Origin: Bacteroides sp.
Lineage (GTDB): Bacteria; Bacteroidota; Bacteroidia; Bacteroidales; SM23-62
DNA: 6,667 nt
Reading direction: 5' to 3'
NCBI GenBank assembly: GCA_030592145.1
Contig: JAUVKJ010000098.1
Span: forward strand, 1 to 6,667
Below the pieces are notes generated by a model, which searched no databases, was not told where the DNA came from, and was given only the letters and a program-made list of their open reading frames with translations. Position numbers and translations under genes: made by a program. The first letter of the stretch is position 1. Each line of letters opens with the position of its first letter. Below are positions 1-5,869 of the stretch, in pieces.

Positions 1-890
1 ACCACCCTTGACTTGTCACCGATCCTTGAATCTCCGGAGTTCTCATACCGGATCAGTTCATATTCCATGTGCTCCGGATCATCCCTGGTCATATACATCA
101 GTGTCAGGATCGACGGCCAGGCACAGGCTGAGGTAGCTAAGTTAGGAATATTTTTCTCCTCATTCTGTTTCAGGGCTGCCAGAAATTTCCCGGGATCATT
201 GGTCAGAATGGCATTGGCAGTATTCATATCAACGATATTGGCATTCCTGTAATCGGGATAATGAGAGAAATCGGCGCTGATGACAAACAGGTTTTCTCCG
301 GTCAGGTAAGGTTTGAGCGCTGTGGCAAGTTTCCTGCAGATGGCTGTTGAATGGGTTCCGAGAAGAATCGGGACGATCTGGAAATCCTTTTCCAGGTAAT
401 ATTGCAGAAAGGGGAGCTGAACTTCAAGGCTGTGCTCATGCAGGTGAGCGGCCTCATGATCAACAAATACTTTATGCTGCTGGTATAGTTTGTCTGCAAG
501 TTCGAGGTTAACGGGGACTTCCCCCAGGGGAGTCTCATAGTTGCCCGAGCGGTAAATGGCGGCTCCCTCAAAGGCATAACGGTGGCTATTCCCGATAATG
601 AAGATGTTTTTATATGTTTTTTTTGTATCCACCTGGGTATAACTGCTGGCTGCAACCTCGCCCGAATAGGAATAACCTGCGTGGGGAGCGATCACAGCCA
701 GGAGGGTTCCCCTGGTTCTTGAAGGCAGGGCCCGGCTGAACAGAAATTCAAGATCCAGGCGCAAAACGTCCGGATCGGAAGCGTAGAAAGAACCTGCCAC
801 GGCAGGAGGGCGCGTCATCTGGTTTGTTTTCTGGGCATGCCCGTGGCACATTGGTAATGCAATGAGTAAAAGCAGTAACAGCTTGCGCAT
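1..890 (-). CDS. Memo-family protein (AmmeMemoRadiSam system protein B type), exported, 3' end cut by window edge
   Basis: An open frame of 296 codons starts at ATG 890-888 and stays open to the left edge, so the C-terminus is missing. Residues 1-19 look like a type I signal peptide (MRK, six leucines, then a likely cut after GHA at residue 19). The mature part carries Memo-family signatures: PAVAGSFY (29-36), IAPHAGYSYSG (67-77), IIGNSHR (98-104), EHSLEVQLPFLQ (152-163), SADFSHY (205-211) and SAC (254-256). By family knowledge, the His of PHAGY (70), His103, His210 and Cys256 match the metal-site-like residues of human MEMO1. The exact reaction of bacterial members is not established; they are named after a gene set with an AMMECR1-like protein and a radical SAM protein, which could lie off the left edge. 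Cys15 is in a poor lipobox context (LPMC), so a lipoprotein is less likely. Family assignment is firm; function is open. Confidence 0.9.
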   Translation of the reverse strand, partial: MRKLLLLLLIALPMCHGHAQKTNQMTRPPAVAGSFYASDPDVLRLDLEFLFSRALPSRTRGTLLAVIAPHAGYSYSGEVAASSYTQVDTKKTYKNIFIIGNSHRYAFEGAAIYRSGNYETPLGEVPVNLELADKLYQQHKVFVDHEAAHLHEHSLEVQLPFLQYYLEKDFQIVPILLGTHSTAICRKLATALKPYLTGENLFVISADFSHYPDYRNANIVDMNTANAILTNDPGKFLAALKQNEEKNIPNLATSACAWPSILTLMYMTRDDPEHMEYELIRYENSGDSRIGDKSRV

Positions 891-908
891 GGCTTCGATA
901 GTTTTATA

Positions 909-940
909 CAAATTTAATGAGAATTTTATTATGGAATAAA
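909..940 (-). promoter_or_regulatory. Candidate Bacteroidetes-type promoter for the memo-family gene
   Basis: Read on the minus strand, TAAATTTG (916-909) fits the Bacteroidetes -7 element TAnnTTTG perfectly. TTTA (940-937) is a three-of-four match to the -33 element TTTG, with a 20-nt spacer, which is the usual distance. Transcription would start roughly at 900-905 and leave a short leader before the ATG at 890. The match is by eye in AT-rich DNA, so a chance match is possible. Confidence 0.5.
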
Positions 941-992
941 TAATTAATTTTAACGCACACAAAGATTGGCAGAAAAACAAGAGTTAATACAG

Positions 993-1027
993 TACCTGGA
1001 CAAGAAGTTGGACAAAGTGTCCAGGTA
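993..1027. repeat. 10-bp perfect inverted repeat upstream of the yihY-like gene, possible operator
   Basis: TACCTGGACA (993-1002) is the exact reverse complement of TGTCCAGGTA (1018-1027), separated by 15 nt. The spacer contains a further direct copy of the half-site core, TGGACAA (997-1003 and again 1009-1015). The element lies 17 nt before the ATG at 1045 and in the shared upstream region of two divergent genes. It could be a repressor operator or a hairpin in the 5' untranslated RNA. No T-tract follows, so it is not a normal terminator. Its role is inferred from position only. Confidence 0.5.
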
Positions 1028-1044
1028 ATAAAAAAGGAATAATT

Positions 1045-2367
1045 ATGATAAAAAAAGTACTTCATTTTATCACTACCGACATCTGGCTGATCGATGTCAG
1101 GGACTATCCGCCGGTCCTGGGATTTTTTCTCAGGCAGCTGCGTATCATATTGCTGGCATCGAGAGGGTTCCGTGAGAACAGGATACAGTTGCGTGCCTCG
1201 GCACTGACCTATTATTCCATGCTCTCCGTGGTACCTATTGCCGCCCTGGCATTCGGGATCGCAAAGGGCTTTGGATTTGATACCAAGCTTGAATCGGAGC
1301 TGAAGAAATTAATTTCCGAACGTGAAGAAATGGCAGATGTTCTGCAATACATACTTGAGTTTTCCACATCAATGCTGCAGAATATCAACGGGGGGGCCAT
1401 TGCGGGTGTGGGACTCGTACTGCTCCTCTGGTCTGTCATGAAAGTTCTGGGCAATATTGAAAAATCATTTAATGTCATCTGGCAGATACGGAAGGCACGG
1501 CCCTTTGCCAGGAAATTTGCAGATTATCTTTCGATGATGCTGATCGCTCCCATTTTGTTTTTTCTCAGCAGCACGGTCACCGTATTCCTGGGTGACATGG
1601 CAGCAAGCAATAATTCGGTATTGTTTGAATACCTCGGACCCCTGCTGCTGTTCCTGGTTAAACTGGTACCCTACTTTCTGATCTTTCTGCTGTTCACCTT
1701 GCTGTATGTCATAATGCCGAATACCAAGGTACAGTTTAAATACGCATTCAATGCCGGGATCATTGCCGGGATCATTTTTCAGATCACACAATTTCTATAC
1801 GTTTATTTCCAGGTGGGAGTCAGCAGGATGGGAGCCATCTACGGAAGTTTTGCCGCCCTGCCGCTTTTTCTGATCTGGATGCAGTTGTCCTGGCTGATCG
1901 TCCTGGTAGGGGCCGAGATCTCATTTGCCTACCAGAACATCGAGAAATATGAATTTGAAGCGGAATCCCTGAATATCACACCCTACAACAGGAGACTGCT
2001 TACCTTCCTCGTTATGTATACCATTATTAAAAATTTTGAGAGGGGAGACCAGCCCCGTACTTCTTCACAAATCAGCCATGAACTGGGCGTCCCGATCCGT
2101 CTGGCCAGGGAGATTCTGTTCGATCTCCTGGACGGGCACCTGCTTGTGGAAGCCACCACCGAAAGCCCGAAGGAAAACGCCTATGTCCCCGCCCTTGACA
2201 TAAACAAGATCACGGTGGCATATCTAATCGAACAACTTGAAATGAGTGGGGATGAACGGCTGATGGCCGAAGAGAGTCCAAAATTAACCGCCTTTGCCAA
2301 TGTCCAGAAAGGCCTTCTTGAAACCATACGTAAGAGTCCATCAAACAAACTCCTTAAGGACATTTAA
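1045..2367 (+). CDS. YihY/BrkB family inner-membrane protein with C-terminal winged-helix-like extension
   Basis: This 440-residue protein belongs to the YihY/virulence factor BrkB (UPF0761) family, once wrongly called RNase BN. Family markers are RASALTYYSMLSVVPIAALAF (about 50-70), WSVMKVLGNIEKSFNVIW (about 129-146) and the late block GAIYGSFAALPLFLIWMQLSW (about 263-283). Six hydrophobic segments fit membrane helices near 51-75, 117-137, 161-183, 198-223, 233-258 and 268-293. Residues from about 312 to 440 are soluble and charged. Residues 315-372 read like a winged helix (TSSQISHELGVPIRLAREILFDLL, then a hairpin-like segment), an extension also seen in many Bacteroidota and some proteobacterial members. 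The start is supported by AAGGA at 1034-1038, 6 nt upstream, one of the few Shine-Dalgarno-like sites here. The substrate or role of the family is not known with confidence; a transport or envelope role is a guess. The gene stands alone between a divergent gene and the his attenuator. Confidence 0.93.
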   Translation: MIKKVLHFITTDIWLIDVRDYPPVLGFFLRQLRIILLASRGFRENRIQLRASALTYYSMLSVVPIAALAFGIAKGFGFDTKLESELKKLISEREEMADVLQYILEFSTSMLQNINGGAIAGVGLVLLLWSVMKVLGNIEKSFNVIWQIRKARPFARKFADYLSMMLIAPILFFLSSTVTVFLGDMAASNNSVLFEYLGPLLLFLVKLVPYFLIFLLFTLLYVIMPNTKVQFKYAFNAGIIAGIIFQITQFLYVYFQVGVSRMGAIYGSFAALPLFLIWMQLSWLIVLVGAEISFAYQNIEKYEFEAESLNITPYNRRLLTFLVMYTIIKNFERGDQPRTSSQISHELGVPIRLAREILFDLLDGHLLVEATTESPKENAYVPALDINKITVAYLIEQLEMSGDERLMAEESPKLTAFANVQKGLLETIRKSPSNKLLKDI

Positions 2368-2387
2368 GTGAGCGGCGGTACTCTCTG

Positions 2388-2440
2388 TCCCGGGTTCCGG
2401 ATAGGGTTCCGGGAAAAATTCTTTAGCCTGGAATTCCCGG
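2388..2440 (+). terminator. GC-rich repeats and hairpin after the yihY-like gene, possible terminator
   Basis: Twenty bases after the yihY stop codon there is a tandem direct repeat of GGGTTCCGG (2392-2400 and 2404-2412). A hairpin follows: CCGGG (2409-2413) and AATTC (2417-2421) pair with GAATT (2431-2435) and CCCGG (2436-2440), with a 3-nt A bulge and a 9-nt loop. An alternative is TCCCGG (2388-2393) pairing with CCGGGA (2409-2414). No clean T-tract follows directly, so termination is uncertain, but the site is where the yihY transcript should be separated from the his promoter. Confidence 0.35.
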
Positions 2441-2478
2441 CTTCAAACTTACTGTTTATAATTTTTTAAGCGGAATTT

Positions 2479-2510
2479 TTTGAAATATTAAACTTTTCTT
2501 TCTAATATTG
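2479..2510 (+). promoter_or_regulatory. Candidate Bacteroidetes-type promoter of the his operon
   Basis: TTTG at 2479-2482 matches the -33 element exactly. After a 20-nt spacer, TAATATTG (2503-2510) matches the -7 element TAnnTTTG at all fixed positions but one (ATTG for TTTG). The predicted start, near 2515-2518, would put only about 10-13 nt before the leader peptide ATG at 2528, giving a leader RNA of about 135 nt up to hisG. The placement agrees with the attenuator layout, which raises confidence above that of a chance match. Confidence 0.55.
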
Positions 2511-2527
2511 CATCGATCTATCAGAAA

Positions 2528-2572
2528 ATGAATTTTTCAGCTGCATATCATCACCACCATCATCACAGATGA
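2528..2572 (+). CDS. hisL: His leader peptide (14 aa, six consecutive His codons)
   Basis: The short frame reads M-N-F-S-A-A-Y-H-H-H-H-H-H-R followed by TGA. Six adjacent His codons (CAT CAC CAC CAT CAT CAC, 2549-2566) sit directly before an intrinsic terminator and the first gene of the histidine pathway. This is the classic arrangement of a histidine attenuator leader, in which the ribosome measures charged tRNA-His: quick translation allows termination, stalling at the His run favours read-through into hisG. The peptide itself is not expected to have another function. There is no Shine-Dalgarno sequence, as for the other his genes here. The start is the only in-frame ATG after the candidate promoter. 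It is unlike the E. coli HisL in sequence apart from the His run. The symbol is by analogy. Confidence 0.88.
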   Translation: MNFSAAYHHHHHHR

Positions 2573-2624
2573 CAGGGTCTGGTATGCAGAAAATCTAAAA
2601 ATCTTTAATAATATAAGGTTTGCA
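2541..2624 (+). promoter_or_regulatory. Histidine attenuator: leader hairpin and candidate antiterminator
   Basis: Segment 1 (CTGCATATCA, 2541-2550, just before and into the first His codon) pairs with segment 2 (TGGTATGCAG, 2580-2589) over 10 bp with one G-U pair; the loop holds the other His codons and the leader stop. A ribosome stalled on the His codons would cover segment 1 and free segment 2. Segment 2 can then pair with the 5' arm of the terminator: TGCAGA (2585-2590) with TTTGCA (2619-2624) and, after a 3-nt bulge, TCT (2594-2596) with AGG (2616-2618), using G-U pairs. A second option is AAATCTT (2599-2605) with AAGGTTT (2615-2621). The leader hairpin is clear; which antiterminator forms is inferred by eye and is the weaker part. 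Confidence 0.65.
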
Positions 2625-2645
2625 GCGTCTGCAAACCTTTTTTTT
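2615..2645 (+). terminator. Intrinsic terminator of the his attenuator
   Basis: AAGGTTTGCAG (2615-2625) and CTGCAAACCTT (2629-2639) form a perfect 11-bp stem with a 3-nt CGT loop, merging into a run of eight T (2638-2645). This is a strong textbook Rho-independent terminator. It lies inside the his leader, 43 nt after the leader peptide stop codon, and its T-run ends 8 nt before the hisG ATG, so it must act conditionally, as part of attenuation, rather than end the upstream yihY transcript. The close spacing means the hairpin may also hinder ribosome access to hisG. Confidence 0.92.
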
Positions 2646-2653
2646 ATTCGGTT

Positions 2654-3511
2654 ATGGAGAATATTAGCATTGGTATACAGAAATCGGGAAGGCTCAGCGA
2701 GAAATCCCTGGACCTACTGAAAGAATCGGGGATAATCCTTGCAAACGGGAGCCGTAAGCTGCTCTCTTCCTCCCGGAATTTCCCGCTGGAAGCGGTTTTT
2801 CTCAGGGATGACGACATCCCTCAGTATGTATTTGACAGGGTCACGGATGTGGGAATTGTGGGAGAAAATGTGGTCCGGGAAAAGGGACATGACCTGCAGA
2901 TCGTTGAACGGCTTGGCTTTGCACGATGCAGGATGTCGATTGCACTTCCCAGGAGTGTTGATTTCGGTAGTCTTGACCAGCTTAACGGGAAACGGATCGC
3001 CACTTCCTACCCGAATATCCTGGAAACCTTCCTCGCGGAAACCCATGTCGATGCAGAGATACACGTGATCAGCGGTTCGGTGGAAATTGCTCCCGGGATT
3101 GGACTGGCAGATGCCATTTTTGATATCGTAAGTACGGGCAGTACCCTGATCAGCAATGGCCTGAAGGAAGTTGAAGTAGTGATGGAGTCGGAAGCAGTCA
3201 TGGTGACCAACCCCGGGCTGAGCCCGGACAAACAGGAGATCCTTGAAAAACTATTATTCAGGATAAGGGCCGTTCGCAAATCACATGACCATAAGTATAT
3301 TCTGCTGAATGCCCCGAACGACCGCCTGGATGAAATTATAAAGGTCATACCGGGCATGAAGAGTCCCACTGTTATGCCATTGGCAGAAGAGGGCTGGAGC
3401 TCGGTACATTCGGTACTGAATGAAAATGAGTTTTGGGAGATTATAGACCGTCTCCGTGAGCTGGGGGCACAAGGCATCCTTGTGATCCCGATAGAGAAAA
3501 TGATAACCTGA
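2654..3511 (+). CDS. hisG: ATP phosphoribosyltransferase, long form (HisG)
   Basis: HisG makes the first committed step of histidine synthesis, joining ATP and PRPP to phosphoribosyl-ATP in the cytoplasm. The 285-residue protein has the usual length of the long form. It shows KSGRLSEKSLDLL near the N-terminus (10-22), DVGIVGENVV (65-74) and the PRPP-binding loop GLADAIFDIVSTGSTL (150-165), close to the E. coli loop. Residues from about 212 to 285, with MKSPTVMPLAEEGWSSVHSV (235-254), form the ACT-like C-terminal regulatory domain that binds histidine in long-form enzymes, so it should be feedback-inhibited and should not need HisZ. The ATG at 2654 lies 8 nt after the attenuator T-run with no Shine-Dalgarno sequence; homology begins at once, which supports this start. 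It is the first structural gene of the operon; hisD follows after 16 nt. Confidence 0.97.
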   Translation: MENISIGIQKSGRLSEKSLDLLKESGIILANGSRKLLSSSRNFPLEAVFLRDDDIPQYVFDRVTDVGIVGENVVREKGHDLQIVERLGFARCRMSIALPRSVDFGSLDQLNGKRIATSYPNILETFLAETHVDAEIHVISGSVEIAPGIGLADAIFDIVSTGSTLISNGLKEVEVVMESEAVMVTNPGLSPDKQEILEKLLFRIRAVRKSHDHKYILLNAPNDRLDEIIKVIPGMKSPTVMPLAEEGWSSVHSVLNENEFWEIIDRLRELGAQGILVIPIEKMIT

Positions 3512-3527
3512 ACGATTATTTGAATAT

Positions 3528-4823
3528 ATGAAAGTGTACACGAATCCATCCAAAGACCGCTGGCCGGAGATACTGGCCCGGCCCGGGACAGGTAACGCCG
3601 GACTCAGGACCCGGGTAATGGCTCTGCTGGAGCAGGTGAGATCGGGCGGGGACCAGGCCCTCAGAGATCTTACACTTGAGTTCGACAGGGTGAAGATCGA
3701 AGGCCTTCAGCTTTCAAAGGAAAAGATTGACGGGGCCGGCAAGGCTGTTTCAGAGGAATTGAAAAAGGCAATCGCAATGGCCAGGCAAAACATAGAACGC
3801 TTCCATTCTGCACAGAAAACCGATGACAGTATCATTCATACTTCTCCGGGAGTAAAATGCTGGATTCGGATAGTGCCCGTTGAGAAAGTGGGACTATACA
3901 TTCCTGGCGGGACGGCACCACTTCTGTCCACCGTGCTGATGCTGGGTATCCCGGCACGCCTGGCCGGATGCAGTGAAATAGTGCTCTGTACTCCCCCTGG
4001 TGCAGACGGAGAGATACATCCATCCATTCTTTATTGTGCCGGCATTCTCGGGATCGAAAAGATCTACCGGGTGGGAGGGGCGCAGGCCATCGCTGCCATG
4101 GCATACGGCACAGAAACCATTCCCCGGGTGGATAAGATCTTTGGTCGGGGGAATCCCTATGTTACCGCGGCAAAGCAACTTGTCAGCCTTGAAAATGTGG
4201 CCATTGACATGCCTGCCGGTCCATCGGAAGTGGCTGTCATAGCAGATGATACCGCTGATCCGGCTTTTGTCGCAGCCGACCTGATCTCCCAGGCCGAACA
4301 TGGCGCCGGTAGCCAGGTTCTGCTGGTTAGCCAGGATCATGGACTCATCGACAGGGTTCAGCAGGAACTTGTAAAGCAACTGGCTGATCTGCCCCGCCGG
4401 AAGCTGGCTGAAGAAGCCCTGGAAAACAGCAGGATCATTGTCATGGAAAACAGGGAGGATATAATTGAGCTGGTTAATTCCTATGCCCCCGAACACCTTA
4501 TCATCATGTGCAGGGATTATGGTGAGGCAGGAACCCGTATAAGGCATGCAGGTTCGGTGTTCATGGGACCCTTTAGCCCGGAAAGCGCAGGGGATTATGC
4601 CTCGGGCACCAATCATACCCTGCCGACCGGCGGTTATGCAAGGGCATACAGTGGACTGGGACTTCCGGACTTTCAGAAGAGAATCAGCTTCCAGGAGATC
4701 ACTGAGGAGGGTTTGAAAAACCTGGGACCTGCAATCATGTGCATGGCCGCGGAAGAAGAATTAATTGGACATAGCAGGGCGGTTGAACTACGTTTAAGAA
4801 AAATTTCAGATAATATAGTATAA
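3528..4823 (+). CDS. hisD: Histidinol dehydrogenase (HisD)
   Basis: HisD is the zinc- and NAD-dependent enzyme that oxidises L-histidinol through histidinal to L-histidine, the last two steps of the pathway. The 431 residues match the usual length. Visible signatures are VGLYIPGGTAPLLSTVLMLG (121-140), GRGNPYVTAAK (206-216), DMPAGPSEV (227-235), SQAEHGAGSQ (254-263) and PESAGDYASGTNHTLPTGG (351-369). By comparison with the E. coli enzyme, the zinc ligands are Gln255, His258, Asp356 and His415 (in GHSRAVELR), and the catalytic pair is Glu322-His323 in PEHL. All are present, so the enzyme should be active. The start gives a normal N-terminus (MKVYTNPSKDRW), although there is no Shine-Dalgarno sequence. 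Its TAA stop directly touches the hisC ATG, suggesting coupled translation. Confidence 0.98.
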   Translation: MKVYTNPSKDRWPEILARPGTGNAGLRTRVMALLEQVRSGGDQALRDLTLEFDRVKIEGLQLSKEKIDGAGKAVSEELKKAIAMARQNIERFHSAQKTDDSIIHTSPGVKCWIRIVPVEKVGLYIPGGTAPLLSTVLMLGIPARLAGCSEIVLCTPPGADGEIHPSILYCAGILGIEKIYRVGGAQAIAAMAYGTETIPRVDKIFGRGNPYVTAAKQLVSLENVAIDMPAGPSEVAVIADDTADPAFVAADLISQAEHGAGSQVLLVSQDHGLIDRVQQELVKQLADLPRRKLAEEALENSRIIVMENREDIIELVNSYAPEHLIIMCRDYGEAGTRIRHAGSVFMGPFSPESAGDYASGTNHTLPTGGYARAYSGLGLPDFQKRISFQEITEEGLKNLGPAIMCMAAEEELIGHSRAVELRLRKISDNIV

Positions 4824-5852
4824 ATGATTGATATAGAGAATCTTGTAAGAAAGAATATCAGGGAACTTGTTCCGTATTCCTCTGCCCGTGATGAATATTC
4901 CGGGGAGGCTATCCTTATGGATGCCAATGAGAGTCCCTATAACCAGCCCTTTAACCGTTACCCGGATCCCCGGCAGAAGGAATTGAAAGAAAAAATTGCT
5001 GAAATGCTGCAGGTACCATCCGGGAGGATTTTCCTGGGTAACGGCAGCGATGAAGCCATCGACCTGCTTATCCGGGTGTTCTGCATACCCGGCAGCGACA
5101 GGATCATCATTATGGACCCTTCCTACGGGATGTATAAGGTCTGTGCCGACATTAACGATGCAGTGGTCGACTTCGTGGAACTTAATCCCGATTTCACCCT
5201 GAACGCGGAGCGCATCCTTGGAAATGTGATATCCTCTACCAAGATGATTTTTCTTTGTTCTCCCAATAATCCAACTTCCAACCTGCTTGAAACCGATGAG
5301 ATCGTAAAGGTGCTCGAAGGATTCCGGGGTATGGTGATCCTGGATGAAGCCTATATTGATTTTACCGGCAGTGACGGATTGATCTCAATCCTGGACCAAT
5401 ATACCAACCTGGTTATCCTCAGGACCCTTTCAAAGGCCTGGGGCAGCGCCGGGATACGCCTGGGCATGGCCCTTGCAGACCCCCGGGTGACAGCCTGGCT
5501 GAACCGTGTGAAATATCCCTATAATGTGAACCTGCTGACCCAGGAAAAGGCCATGGACCTGCTTGGCAATGATAAGCAAAAGCAGGAATGGGTGGAAATG
5601 ATCCTGGCTGAAAGGAGGAGGCTGGCAGCGAAACTGGAGGGACAGGATATTATAAAAAAAATCTTTCCTTCGGATGCCAATTTTTTGCTGGTCAGGGTAG
5701 ACGATCCGGATGCGGTTTATGAGTACCTGGCCCAAGGTGGCGTGATCGTCAGGAACCGTTCCCGCATGACCCATTGCAGGGGATGCCTCCGTATTACTAT
5801 AGGCACCGAAGCGGAGAATAATCGATTGATTGAATTAATGGAAACCTTTTAA
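4824..5852 (+). CDS. hisC: Histidinol-phosphate aminotransferase (HisC)
   Basis: HisC is a PLP-dependent fold type I aminotransferase that converts imidazole-acetol phosphate and glutamate to histidinol phosphate and 2-oxoglutarate. The 342-residue protein is full length. It has DANESPYN (33-40), FLGNGSDEAIDLL (70-82), the PLP-contacting SPNNPTSN (146-153, with Asn149), LDEAYIDF (173-180, Asp174 and Tyr177), the PLP lysine in TLSKAWGSAGIRLG (Lys204, with Arg212 contacting the PLP phosphate), and RNRSRMTHCRGCLRITIGT (310-328) with the substrate carboxylate/phosphate-binding Arg323. The only oddity is Ser152 where the PTG glycine is common. The ATG follows the hisD stop with no gap. Its position between hisD and hisB supports the histidine role over a related aromatic or cobalamin-pathway aminotransferase. 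Confidence 0.97.
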   Translation: MIDIENLVRKNIRELVPYSSARDEYSGEAILMDANESPYNQPFNRYPDPRQKELKEKIAEMLQVPSGRIFLGNGSDEAIDLLIRVFCIPGSDRIIIMDPSYGMYKVCADINDAVVDFVELNPDFTLNAERILGNVISSTKMIFLCSPNNPTSNLLETDEIVKVLEGFRGMVILDEAYIDFTGSDGLISILDQYTNLVILRTLSKAWGSAGIRLGMALADPRVTAWLNRVKYPYNVNLLTQEKAMDLLGNDKQKQEWVEMILAERRRLAAKLEGQDIIKKIFPSDANFLLVRVDDPDAVYEYLAQGGVIVRNRSRMTHCRGCLRITIGTEAENNRLIELMETF

Positions 5853-5869
5853 TCAAAAAGTGATCTGAT

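Noticed and set aside
13..252. A 79-codon plus-strand frame at the left edge.
   Set aside because: It lies antisense to the Memo-family gene, whose conserved motifs continue through this region.
966..1028. Possible 20-codon frame from TTG 966 (LAEKQELIQYLDKKLDKVSR) before the yihY-like gene.
   Set aside because: It has no ATG or GTG, no clear ribosome site and overlaps the inverted repeat completely. Its helical, charged composition is suggestive but can arise by chance at this length.
2549..2566. The six His codons look like an engineered hexahistidine tag or vector sequence.
   Set aside because: They lie in a tiny natural-looking frame between a host-type promoter and an attenuator terminator directly before hisG, with no cloning sites or vector sequence nearby. 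A leader peptide explains it fully.
2615..2645. The strong terminator as the end of the yihY transcript.
   Set aside because: It lies downstream of the his promoter candidate and the His leader peptide and touches hisG, so a conditional attenuator role fits better.
2388..2653. A T-box or metabolite riboswitch upstream of hisG.
   Set aside because: The leader is only about 135 nt, has no T-box-like conserved sequence seen by eye, and the His codon run gives a simpler explanation.
3894..4616. A 240-codon antisense frame within hisD.
   Set aside because: No family features are visible, and the opposite strand encodes a full-length HisD with all catalytic residues.
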